From: Treponema sp.
GTDB taxonomy: Bacteria > Spirochaetota > Spirochaetia > Treponematales > Breznakiellaceae
DNA: 7,067 nt
Assembly: GCA_031255615.1 (NCBI GenBank)
Contig: JAIRSD010000043.1
Coordinates: 1 to 7,067, forward strand
Direction: 5' to 3'
Positions 1 through 5,610 of this stretch are shown in pieces. The notes under the pieces are model-generated. The model was not told the DNA's origin. It saw nothing but the letters and a program-made list of their open reading frames with translations, and did not search any database. Both the position numbers and the translations under genes were made by a program. Numbering within the stretch: position 1 is the stretch's first letter; every line of letters begins with the position of its first letter.

Positions 1-740
1 TGGATTTCCAGGGAAACCGCGGCCCCCACCATCCGTTCCGTCAGTTCCTGGGGGCTTGTTTGGGAGGTTGGAACCGTGCCGGCGTTCCTGCCCTTCCGCA
101 GCACCGTTACCCGGTCGCTGATCTCCATGACCTCCTGGAGCTTATGGGTAATAATGATAACCGTGCAGCCCTCCCCCTTCATGCGCCTGAGCATGGCAAA
201 GAGGCCCGTCGTTTCCTGGGGGGTAAGAACGGCGGTGGGTTCGTCCAGGATCAGAATACGGACCCCCCGGTAGAGGACCTTGACGATTTCCACGGTTTGT
301 TTTTCCCCTACCGGCATATCGTAAATTCGTTTATCGGGATCCACGGCAAGGCCGAAACGTTCTTCGATTTCGACGATTTTGGTTTTTATTTTCTTCGCGT
401 TAAGGAGGGTCCCCTTTTCGCCGAGGCTGATGTTTTCCCAGGCGTTCATCACCGGGATAAGTTTGAAGTGCTGATGCACCATCCCGATACCCGCGGCGAT
501 GGCGTCGTGGGGGGAACGGAAGATCTTCCGCTCCCCGTTTACAAAAATGGAACCCCCGTCGGGGGTGTATATCCCCGCCAGGATATTCATCAGGGTGCTT
601 TTGCCGGAACCGTTTTCCCCCAGGAGGGCAAGTATTTCCCCCGGGGCCGCCAGAAGACTTACGTCGTCGTTGGCCTTGACGGACCCGAAGGATTTTGAGA
701 TATGCCGCATTTCTACCGGGGGCGATTCGTCCTGCGGCAT
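1..740 (-). CDS. BMP-family (purine/nucleoside) ABC importer ATP-binding protein, 3' end beyond window
   Basis: This is the cytoplasmic ATPase of an ABC importer. Only the first 246 residues are in the window, and the reading frame stays open to the left edge. The Walker A motif GENGSGKST is at residues 41-49, the Q-loop is VHQHF around Q90, a signature-like MPVGEKQTVEIVK lies at 142-154, Walker B ILILDEPTAVL ends at about 172, and the switch histidine is ITHK H199. The variant signature and the PTAVLTPQE stretch are typical of the first ATPase domain of the double-domain RbsA/YufO type, so the complete protein should be about 500 residues with a second, more divergent ATPase half off the window. 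GGAGG at 745-749 sits 4 nt before the ATG. The start lies 11 bp after the stop of the substrate-binding protein gene, so the two are almost certainly cotranscribed, with permease genes expected next. The family assignment is strong. The substrate (purine nucleoside or base) is inferred from the neighbours; a sugar is the alternative. Confidence 0.93.
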   Translation of the reverse strand, partial: MPQDESPPVEMRHISKSFGSVKANDDVSLLAAPGEILALLGENGSGKSTLMNILAGIYTPDGGSIFVNGERKIFRSPHDAIAAGIGMVHQHFKLIPVMNAWENISLGEKGTLLNAKKIKTKIVEIEERFGLAVDPDKRIYDMPVGEKQTVEIVKVLYRGVRILILDEPTAVLTPQETTGLFAMLRRMKGEGCTVIIITHKLQEVMEISDRVTVLRKGRNAGTVPTSQTSPQELTERMVGAAVSLEI

Positions 741-744
741 AATT

Positions 745-749
745 CCTCC
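745..749 (-). promoter_or_regulatory. Ribosome binding site of the ABC ATPase gene
   Basis: GGAGG on the minus strand, 4 nt before the ATG at 740. It lies wholly within the 11-bp gap after the substrate-binding protein stop, which supports this start and translation from a shared mRNA. Confidence 0.75.
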
Positions 750-751
750 GG

Positions 752-1840
752 CTACTGGGGGATGACCCCGACCACGCCCTGTACAAACCAGCCCATGTTC
801 CAGATCTCGTCGTCGGTCATCCGGGTCCCGGCGGGAACCCGCACCGCGCCGGACTGATCGGCCAGGGGGCCGGTAAAGGGATCAAAACTGCCGTCCCGTA
901 TCTTTGCCTCCGCGTCGGAGATGGCCGGGGCGGCGCGGGGATCGTTGTTGGCGGTAAGGACATCCAAGGTCACATGGCCGTTGTTAAAACCCTCCCAGTA
1001 GGCCCGGCTCCGCCAGTCCCCCGCCAGGACGTGCTTAATATCGTCAACATAGAAGACATCCCAGTGGAACAGAGGGGCGGTAAGATAGGCCTGGGGCGCG
1101 GCGCTGGGGGTGGACACGTTGTAACCGATGGCGAAGGCCCCCCGTTCCTGGGCGGCGATCTGGGGCGCGGTGGTATCCTGGTGCTGGGCAATGACATCGA
1201 CCCCCCGGTTCAGGAGTTCAATGGCGGCCTGCTTCTCCAAGGCCGGATCGTACCAGGTGTTGGTCCATACCACTTCCACCAGGGCGTTGGGATTCGCCGA
1301 CTGGACTCCCAGGGTAAAGGCGTTGATCCCCCGGATAACCTCGGGGATGGGGAAGGCGGCTACATAGCCGATCCGGTTCACCTTGGTTTTGTAGCCCGCG
1401 GCGATTCCCGAAAGGTAGCGGCCCTGGTAAATTTTCCCAAAGTAGGTGGAAACGTTATCCGCCCGTTTGTAGCCGGAACAGTGGGCGAATTTGACATTGG
1501 GGAAATCCTGGGCCACCTTGATGGTCCAGTCCATGAAACCGAAACTGGTGGTGTAGATTACGTTGCAGCCCTGATCGATGAGGTTGCGGATCGCCGTTTC
1601 GCAGTCCGAGTTTTCCGGTACATTTTCAATATAGAGGGTCTCCAGGCCCATGGACTGCACAGCCAGACGGCCCTTGTCGTGGGCCTGGGTGTAGCCTTCG
1701 TCGTTGATGGATCCGACGTATACAAAACCTACCTTGATCTTGGAGATCTGGGCGTCGGATTCACCGGAGGCCCTTCTTCCCCCGGCAAAAAGAGAAACCG
1801 TACAAGCCAAAACGATGGTCAGCATTACAAGTCTTTTCAT
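752..1840 (-). CDS. BMP-family ABC transporter substrate-binding protein (PnrA/Med-like)
   Basis: This is the extracytoplasmic binding protein of the importer whose ATPase follows it. The 362-residue product starts with a Sec signal (MKR, then a hydrophobic stretch to about residue 18, then FAGGRRASG). The mature part begins with KIKVGFVYVGSINDEGY (residues 35-50) and continues through YTQAHDKGR, AAFPIPEVIRGINAF (161-174) and a C-terminal GMTDDEIWNMG-like segment, all characteristic of the BMP/PnrA fold. Family members such as Treponema pallidum PnrA bind purine nucleosides. The frame is open further upstream to an ATG at 1996, but that extension overlaps the divergent gene and has no signal character. 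The ATG at 1840 has AAGGAG 6 nt upstream, whereas the ATG at 1846 abuts the ribosome site. C13 (VLAC) could serve as a lipobox cysteine, but the preceding segment is short, so cleavage after LFA is equally likely. Whether it is a lipoprotein is unresolved. The ligand is inferred from the adjacent guanine deaminase gene. Confidence 0.93.
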   Translation of the reverse strand: MKRLVMLTIVLACTVSLFAGGRRASGESDAQISKIKVGFVYVGSINDEGYTQAHDKGRLAVQSMGLETLYIENVPENSDCETAIRNLIDQGCNVIYTTSFGFMDWTIKVAQDFPNVKFAHCSGYKRADNVSTYFGKIYQGRYLSGIAAGYKTKVNRIGYVAAFPIPEVIRGINAFTLGVQSANPNALVEVVWTNTWYDPALEKQAAIELLNRGVDVIAQHQDTTAPQIAAQERGAFAIGYNVSTPSAAPQAYLTAPLFHWDVFYVDDIKHVLAGDWRSRAYWEGFNNGHVTLDVLTANNDPRAAPAISDAEAKIRDGSFDPFTGPLADQSGAVRVPAGTRMTDDEIWNMGWFVQGVVGVIPQ

Positions 1841-1846
1841 CTCCAT

Positions 1847-1852
1847 CTCCTT
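1847..1852 (-). promoter_or_regulatory. Ribosome binding site that fixes the substrate-binding protein start
   Basis: AAGGAG on the minus strand with a 6-nt spacer to the ATG at 1840. It touches the alternative ATG at 1846 directly, which rules against that start, and it lies inside any start placed further upstream. Confidence 0.75.
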
Positions 1853-1872
1853 ATGAGCGGTCCGAAAAAATA

Positions 1873-1880
1873 CGCCGGCG
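1873..1880. promoter_or_regulatory. 8-bp palindrome, candidate second operator half-array
   Basis: CGCCGGCG shares the GCCGGC core with the palindrome at 1891-1902. The centres are exactly 20 bp apart (about two helical turns), so both would face the same side of the DNA. It lies on the transporter side of the divergent region. Confidence 0.25.
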
Positions 1881-1890
1881 CAGATCTTTT

Positions 1891-1902
1891 GAAGCCGGCT
1901 TC
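1891..1902. promoter_or_regulatory. Perfect 12-bp palindrome, candidate operator (proximal to guaD)
   Basis: GAAGCCGGCTTC is fully self-complementary and sits directly before the TTGATA hexamer of the possible guaD promoter. Its core GCCGGC is repeated in the companion palindrome 20 bp to the left. It may be an operator for a dimeric regulator. GCCGGC is not rare in GC-rich DNA, so function is unproven. Confidence 0.35.
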
Positions 1903-1940
1903 TTGATAAAAAGAACGCTTTTTCCAAGAATAGTACGGAA

Positions 1941-3290
1941 ATGAATAAAGAATCAAGGAAATTTTGCCGGAATCCGGGGAGCCCCGAAGCTCCCAATTTT
2001 GTGCTGCGGGGAGATATTGTCTACAGCGAATCCCCCGCCGCTCTGGTCTGCCGGGAAGGGGCCTTCGCGGTCTGCCGGGAGGGGAAGTCCGCGGGGGTTT
2101 TTACCGGGATTCCCCCGGAATACGCCGCCTATCCCCTCTGCGATCTGGGGGGGAAGCTCATCATTCCGGGGCTTACGGACCTGCATATCCACGCCTCCCA
2201 ATTCGGCTTTCGGGGCCTGGGAATGGACCTGGAACTTCTGGACTGGCTTGAAAAGCGGGCTTTCCCGGAGGAGGCGAAATTCCGGGATCCCGCCTACGCC
2301 CGGCTCGCCTACGGCCTTTTTACGGAGGCCATAAGACGGGGCCCCAGCACCCGGATCTGCGCCTTCGCCACCATCCACACGGAGGCGACGATGATACTCC
2401 AGGATTTAATGGAGGAATCGGGGCTGTCCGCCGGGATCGGGAAGCTGAGCATGGACCGGAACTGTCCGGAGGCCCTGCGGGAGGAAAGCCCGGAGGCGGC
2501 GCTGCGGAACGTCGAGGAATGGCTGAGGCTGAGCGGGGAGCGGAAGTACCGCCGCATCCGCCCCGTGCTGACTCCCCGCTTTATTCCTTCCTGCGGCGCC
2601 GTCCTGCTCCGATCCCTGGGAAAGCTGGCCCGGGACCGGGGCCTTGCGGCGCAGTCCCACCTTTCGGAGAACCGCCGGGAGATCGCCTGGGTGCGGGAGC
2701 TCTGCCCCGAAGCGGCCCACTACGGGGGGGCCTACGCCGACGCGGGGCTTTTCGGCGGGGAGGTCCCCACGGTGATGGCCCACTGCGTATGGCCGGAGGA
2801 CGAAGAATTGGACCTTATCAAGGAGCGGGGGGTCTATATCGCCCACTGCCCCCAGAGCAACACGAATATCCGGTCGGGGATTGCCCCGGTGCGGCGGCTG
2901 CTTAACCGGGGGATAGCGGTGGGTCTGGGGAGCGACGTGGCCGGCGGGGTCCACAGTTCCATTTTCCGGGCCATGACCGACGCGATCATGGCTTCCAAGC
3001 TGCGGAAGGCCCTGGCGCCGGATTCCCCCGCCGGCGGGGAGGACGAGGACCGGCCCCTGGGCCTGGAGGAGGTCTTTTGGATGGGGACCGCCGGGGGCGG
3101 GGCCTTTTTCAACACCGGGTCCTTTGAGGCGGGGAAGGAATTTGACGCTCTGGTTCTGGACGACGGGGATCTGGCGGGCCCCTTCCCCCTGAGCGTCCGG
3201 GAGCGGCTGGAACGGGCGATCTACCTTTCCGAGGATCGGCATATCGCCGGTAAATGGGTCCGGGGCCGGCCCCTGTGGAGCCCCCGGTAG
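1941..3290 (+). CDS. guaD: Guanine deaminase (guanine to xanthine + ammonia)
   Basis: A cytoplasmic zinc amidohydrolase of purine salvage and catabolism. The 449-residue length matches the animal-type guanine deaminase. Metal and substrate residues are all present: H82 and H84 (PGLTDLHIHASQ), Q87, TPRF at 211-214 (R213 contacts the purine in the family), H240 and E243 (SHLSEN), H281 (MAHC) and D332 (GLGSDVAGG). Family-specific blocks FATIHTE (142-148), GKLSMDRN (167-174) and AHCPQSN (301-307) distinguish it from cytosine deaminase and atrazine/TRZ-type hydrolases. The ATG at 1941 is the only reasonable start: the frame has a stop at 1890 upstream, and a GTG at 2001 lacks a ribosome site. No strong Shine-Dalgarno sequence precedes 1941, so translation may be weak or leaderless. 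It is divergent from a BMP-type importer, which fits uptake of purines feeding this enzyme. It converges on the dehydrogenase gene at 3559. Function is strongly supported by motif content; the physiological link to the importer is inference. Confidence 0.95.
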   Translation: MNKESRKFCRNPGSPEAPNFVLRGDIVYSESPAALVCREGAFAVCREGKSAGVFTGIPPEYAAYPLCDLGGKLIIPGLTDLHIHASQFGFRGLGMDLELLDWLEKRAFPEEAKFRDPAYARLAYGLFTEAIRRGPSTRICAFATIHTEATMILQDLMEESGLSAGIGKLSMDRNCPEALREESPEAALRNVEEWLRLSGERKYRRIRPVLTPRFIPSCGAVLLRSLGKLARDRGLAAQSHLSENRREIAWVRELCPEAAHYGGAYADAGLFGGEVPTVMAHCVWPEDEELDLIKERGVYIAHCPQSNTNIRSGIAPVRRLLNRGIAVGLGSDVAGGVHSSIFRAMTDAIMASKLRKALAPDSPAGGEDEDRPLGLEEVFWMGTAGGGAFFNTGSFEAGKEFDALVLDDGDLAGPFPLSVRERLERAIYLSEDRHIAGKWVRGRPLWSPR

Positions 3291-3327
3291 GGGATTCGGC
3301 GGTTGGGGGGGCCTTCTTTACCGGCGC

Positions 3328-3347
3328 GGGGCATGGCGCAATGCCCC
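3328..3347. repeat. Hairpin GGGGCAT / ATGCCCC after guaD
   Basis: A perfect 7-bp stem with the 6-nt loop GGCGCA, 38 bp after the guaD stop. No T-run follows on the plus strand (an A-run does), so it is not a classic intrinsic terminator for guaD. The TGGCGCAA across its loop recurs in the other mosaic element (minus strand, near 5267-5277). Confidence 0.5.
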
Positions 3348-3416
3348 ACCCTGAAAAAAACCCCGAAAGAAGGGGGCAAAACGCCGCGCGGGGGAACGCG
3401 CAAGGGATAGAAGCGG

Positions 3417-3447
3417 AATTCCCCGCCCCCGGCGGGGGCGGGGAATT
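3417..3447. repeat. Strong 14-bp hairpin (hairpin 1 of copy A)
   Basis: AATTCCCCGCCCCC and GGGGGCGGGGAATT are perfect complements around a 3-nt GGC loop. It is very stable on either strand, but no T-run is placed right after it on either side, so it is better read as a stabilising or attenuating stem than as a textbook terminator. Confidence 0.7.
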
Positions 3448-3463
3448 GGAGCGGATAGCCCGG

Positions 3464-3484
3464 TTTTTTTGCGAAGCAAAAAAA
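3464..3484. terminator. A/T-run hairpin between convergent genes, possible terminator
   Basis: TTTTTTTGC, a GAA loop, then GCAAAAAAA form a perfect 9-bp stem that is hairpin 2 of copy A. Read on either strand it offers a T-run of seven. With the GC-rich hairpin at 3417-3447 nearby, it could end transcription from both the convergent guaD and dehydrogenase genes. The 16-nt gap between the GC stem and the T-run is too long for a standard intrinsic terminator, so confidence is limited. Confidence 0.4.
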
Positions 3485-3558
3485 TGCGCCCAAAAAACGC
3501 CGCAGCTTCCCTTTTGACGCTTCGCCTTTTCGATTGGCGCTTTCCCGGTTCCCGGCGT

Positions 3559-4959
3559 TTAGGCGCTGGAGAGGATCCTCCCCATCAGGGCGCCCATGGC
3601 GCTGGCCATCATGAGCCCCCGGGTCCAGCCGGAAGAATCGCCCAGGCAGTGGAGGCCGGGGATGTTGGTTTCCAGCCGCTCGTTTAGTTTGATCCGGTTG
3701 GAGTAGAATTTGAGTTCCGGCGAGTAGAGCAGGGTTTCGGCGCTGGCAAAACCGGGGACCACCGCGTCCAGGGCTTCGATAAAGTTGATGATGTTGATCA
3801 TCGTGCGGTAGGGCATGGCGGAGCTGATGTCCCCGGCTACCGCGTCGCTGAGGGTGGGCCGGACGTTGCTTCGATCCAGTTCTTCCTGCCAGGTCCGTTT
3901 GCCGTCGAGGATATCGCCGTAGCGCTGGACCAGGATGTGGCCGTTCCCCAGCATGTTGGTCAGTTCCCCGATTTTTTGGGCGTAGGAGATGGGTTGGTTG
4001 AAGGGTTCGCTGAACTTGTGGGAGCAGAGGATGGCCAGGTTGGTGTTGGCCGATTTGGTTTCCTTGTAGGAGTGGCCGTTCACCACGGCCAGGGCGTTGT
4101 CGTAGTTTTCCTGGCTTACAAAGCCTCCGGGATTCTGGCAGAAGGTCCGGACCTTGTCCTTGAAGGGCCGGGGGTAGCCGATAAGTTTGCTTTCGTAGAG
4201 GGTTTTGTTCACTTCCTCCATGACTTCGTTCCGGGTCTCCACCCGGACGCCGATGTCCACCGCCCCCGCCTCGTGGAGGATGTCGTACTGCCGACAGATT
4301 CCTTCCAGCCATTCCGCCCCCCGGCGGCCCGCGGCGACGATGGTGGAGGAGGCGCGGATTTCAAAATAATCCTCCTTCCCCACCGGGTGAAGCCGGGCCC
4401 CCCGGCAGACGTTCCCTTCCAGGATGAGGCTGACACATTCGGTCTCAAAGAGGATCTCGATCCCCCGATCCAGGAGGTGCCGCTGGATGCTGCGGTACAG
4501 GTCCTGGGCCTTTTCGGTGCCCAGGTGGCGGATGGGGCAATCGACGAGTTTAAGCCCCGCCTTGATGGCCCGGCGGCGTATATCCTTGGTCTCCTCAAAT
4601 TTGTCCAGCCCCTCGACGGCCCGGACGGCCCCGAATTCCAGATAGATGGAATCGGTATAGGTGATAAGTTCCTGGGCCGTCTGGCGGCCGATGAGATCCG
4701 GCAGGTCCCCCCCCACCTCGCAACTGAGGGAAAGTTTGCCGTCGGAAAAGGCCCCGGCCCCGGAGAATCCGGTGGTGATATGGCAGAAGGGCCGGCAGTT
4801 CATGCACCGCCGGGTGTGAATCTTGGGGCAAGCCCGCTTTTCCACGGGCCGCCCCTTCTCGACAATCAGGATCTTCTTTGCCGTTTTCCGGCGGAGCAGC
4901 TCCAGGGCGGTAAAGATCCCCGCCGGCCCCGCGCCCACGATAAGTACGTCGCAGTTCAT
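3559..4959 (-). CDS. FAD-dependent dehydrogenase of the COG2509 type
   Basis: A soluble flavoprotein of 466 residues whose substrate is not known for the family. The N-terminal dinucleotide-binding fold is clear: VLIVGAGPAG (residues 5-14) with E34 (LIVEKG) ending the second strand to hold the FAD ribose. A C-terminal FAD-contact block GLHCLGDSSGWTRGL has the GD pair at 440-441. GFSGAGAFSDGKL (64-76) and CQNPGGFVSQEN mark the family. Four cysteines, C44-x7-C52-x2-C55-x3-C59, lie just before the GAGAFSDG block and could bind an iron-sulfur cluster or zinc. GAGG at 4965-4968 is 5 nt before the ATG at 4957-4959, which supports this start. It is transcribed alone, convergent with guaD. Its upstream region is filled by repeat copy B, so its promoter is uncertain. 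A link to purine metabolism is not evident from sequence. Fold and cofactor are strong; the reaction is unknown. Confidence 0.9.
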   Translation of the reverse strand: MNCDVLIVGAGPAGIFTALELLRRKTAKKILIVEKGRPVEKRACPKIHTRRCMNCRPFCHITTGFSGAGAFSDGKLSLSCEVGGDLPDLIGRQTAQELITYTDSIYLEFGAVRAVEGLDKFEETKDIRRRAIKAGLKLVDCPIRHLGTEKAQDLYRSIQRHLLDRGIEILFETECVSLILEGNVCRGARLHPVGKEDYFEIRASSTIVAAGRRGAEWLEGICRQYDILHEAGAVDIGVRVETRNEVMEEVNKTLYESKLIGYPRPFKDKVRTFCQNPGGFVSQENYDNALAVVNGHSYKETKSANTNLAILCSHKFSEPFNQPISYAQKIGELTNMLGNGHILVQRYGDILDGKRTWQEELDRSNVRPTLSDAVAGDISSAMPYRTMINIINFIEALDAVVPGFASAETLLYSPELKFYSNRIKLNERLETNIPGLHCLGDSSGWTRGLMMASAMGALMGRILSSA

Positions 4960-4964
4960 GGATA

Positions 4965-4968
4965 CCTC
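4965..4968 (-). promoter_or_regulatory. Ribosome binding site of the FAD dehydrogenase gene
   Basis: GAGG on the minus strand with a 5-nt spacer to the ATG at 4959. This agrees with the protein beginning directly at the first strand of the Rossmann fold (MNCDVLIVGAG). Confidence 0.65.
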
Positions 4969-5125
4969 GCTTTGAATTTACATGAAAAAGGGTTTGTGAA
5001 CAGCCTTACCCGCCGGTATGCCGCGGTATGAGGCGGCCCCGCGCCGGTGAGGGCCCCCGGATTCCCCGTTGCGCGGCAGTTCACCGTTGAGCATATACCG
5101 CGTATCGAGGGCAGGTTGGGCGCAT

Positions 5126-5153
5126 CCCCGCCGGCCCTACCGGTCCGGCGGGG
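5126..5153. repeat. Hairpin 2 of copy B (CCCCGCCGG / CCGGCGGGG)
   Basis: A perfect 9-bp GC stem around a 10-nt loop, in the position where copy A has an A/T stem. The conserved ATGCGCCC block follows it directly on the minus strand. Confidence 0.6.
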
Positions 5154-5173
5154 ACCGGGCTATCCGCTCTAAC

Positions 5174-5192
5174 AAAAACCCTGCGGGTTTTT
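5174..5192. repeat. Hairpin 1 of copy B (AAAAACCC / GGGTTTTT)
   Basis: A perfect 8-bp stem with a 3-nt loop. It occupies the same place as the GC-only stem of copy A, and the loop is also 3 nt. On either strand the GC core is followed by a run of five T, so it resembles a short bidirectional terminator, but no gene ends next to it. Confidence 0.6.
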
Positions 5193-5218
5193 ATTCCGCT
5201 CCTATCCCTTGCGCGGGC

Positions 5219-5244
5219 GCGAAAGCCGTGTCCACGGCTTTCGC
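5219..5244. repeat. 12-bp perfect hairpin beside copy B
   Basis: GCGAAAGCCGTG and CACGGCTTTCGC are perfect complements separated by only 2 nt. It lies 3 bp outside the AAGGGATAG end of copy B and may be a further variable stem of the same composite element. Confidence 0.6.
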
Positions 5245-5400
5245 CTTCGCCGTGCCCCACCCTTCCTGGGTTGCGCCAGGGGACGGCGGCGCTTTTTCCG
5301 TAAACGCCGCGGACCGCCCAGGTTCCGCAGCGGCGGCAGCGGCGGCGGGACCGGCGACGGCGGCGCGGCCTTTTTCCCGGTCCGACTGCGCCGTTCGACT

Positions 5401-5610
5401 CCCTGGCCTAAAAGACCGGATATACGGATATGGAAGAAATTTACCACGAAGGCGAGGAAGGCGCACAAAGACAGGGATTGGAGGAATTTCTTCATTCCTC
5501 CTTCGTGTTCCTGGCGAGCCGCAGCTCGCCTTGGTGCGCCTTAGTGGTTAACATTCCTGTTCCGGTTCCTTCGCTTATCCGGTGATGTAGTACAAGCAAG
5601 GTACTGGCAG
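5401..5610 (+). repeat. 210-bp repeat, unit R1
   Basis: First of five units that share the order CTTRGCCTAAAA, then GAAGAAATTTACCAC, then TTCGTGTTCC, then GCTTATC, then CAAGCAAG. R1 has a slightly divergent left end. It carries an intact internal hairpin, GGCGAGC / GCTCGCC, at 5513-5530. Long inverted arms (ACCACGAAGGCG to the left, a GCGCCTTAGTGGT variant to the right) let the unit fold on itself. No start, ribosome site or conserved protein is supported within it. Confidence 0.8.

Larger units (their letters stand above)
1841..1940. promoter_or_regulatory. Divergent control region between the transporter operon and guaD
   Basis: These 100 bp separate two divergent start codons, so both promoters must lie here or overlap the genes. 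The region is AT-richer than its surroundings. It carries the palindromes CGCCGGCG (1873-1880) and GAAGCCGGCTTC (1891-1902), whose centres are exactly 20 bp apart. For guaD, TTGATA at 1903-1908 with AAGAAT at 1926-1931 (17-bp spacer) is a possible but weak promoter and would give almost no leader. For the transporter, TTCAAA at 1884-1889 with TATTTT 15 bp on is equally weak. The guaD start has no clear ribosome site. The leader space is too short for a purine riboswitch, and none is seen. The promoter calls are tentative; the palindromes are certain as sequence. Confidence 0.5.
3397..3491 (+). repeat. Mosaic two-hairpin intergenic element, copy A
   Basis: Reading on the plus strand: CGCGCAAGGGATAGAAGCGG, hairpin 1 (3417-3447), GAGCGGATAGCCCGGT, hairpin 2 (3464-3484), then ATGCGCCC. 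The same fixed blocks in the same order occur on the minus strand at 5118-5215, with quite different hairpins between them. It fills much of the 268-bp gap between the convergent guaD and dehydrogenase genes. It may act in mRNA 3'-end formation or stability for one or both genes, or as a repetitive extragenic palindrome. No coding potential is supported. Confidence 0.7.
5118..5215 (-). repeat. Mosaic two-hairpin intergenic element, copy B
   Basis: Reading on the minus strand: CGCGCAAGGGATAGGAGCGG, hairpin 1 (5174-5192), GAGCGGATAGCCCGGT, hairpin 2 (5126-5153), then ATGCGCCC. The fixed blocks match copy A (3397-3491) almost base for base, and total length is similar (98 versus 95 bp). The hairpin stems share no sequence with those of copy A, yet they remain perfectly paired. 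Confidence 0.7.
4960..5400. other. Non-coding, hairpin-rich intergenic block upstream of the dehydrogenase gene
   Basis: No gene is supported here. The block holds the minus-strand mosaic element copy B (5118-5215), a 12-bp perfect hairpin (5219-5244), the module TGCCCCACCCT (5253-5263) shared with 3342-3352, a GCGGCG/CGCCGC stem at 5286-5310, and a GC-rich low-complexity stretch with a tandem CAGCGGCGG (5328-5345). Open frames across it are made of arginine-, proline- and alanine-rich sequence expected from GC-rich repeats. The promoter of the dehydrogenase gene should lie near 4970-5020, where the DNA turns AT-rich, but no convincing hexamer pair was found. Confidence 0.7.

Noticed and set aside
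974..1906. Long plus-strand frame opposite the substrate-binding protein gene
   Set aside because: It is antisense to a clear BMP-family coding sequence with signal peptide and ribosome site, and its translation shows only glycine/valine-rich mirror composition with no domain.
1841..1940. Purine riboswitch in the leader of the transporter or guaD
   Set aside because: Only 100 bp are shared by two divergent genes, and no three-way junction with the conserved purine-riboswitch loop sequences could be found on either strand.
1841..1996. N-terminal extension of the substrate-binding protein to the ATG at 1996
   Set aside because: It would overlap the divergent guaD start and place about 52 non-signal residues before a normal signal peptide; the ribosome site at 1847-1852 points to 1840.
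3484..3558. Small protein starting at the conserved ATGCGCCC block of copies A and B
   Set aside because: After the shared first three codons the two copies encode unrelated sequence (copy B stops after 14 codons; copy A runs into the dehydrogenase gene antisense), and no ribosome site precedes the ATG.
3221..4312. 363-residue minus-strand frame overlapping the dehydrogenase 3' end and the guaD end
   Set aside because: A shifted-frame shadow of the flavoprotein gene that also crosses the hairpin region; Arg/Pro/Gln-rich with no domain.
3937..5031. 364-residue plus-strand frame opposite the dehydrogenase gene
   Set aside because: It mirrors the flavoprotein gene, whose motifs and ribosome site are clear; no motif or start signal supports the antisense frame.
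5069..5551. 160-residue open frame on the plus strand running through copy B, the hairpins and R1
   Set aside because: It is composed almost entirely of repeat and hairpin DNA, has no ribosome site or recognisable domain, and its composition (Arg, Pro, Ala runs) is what GC-rich palindromes give in any frame.
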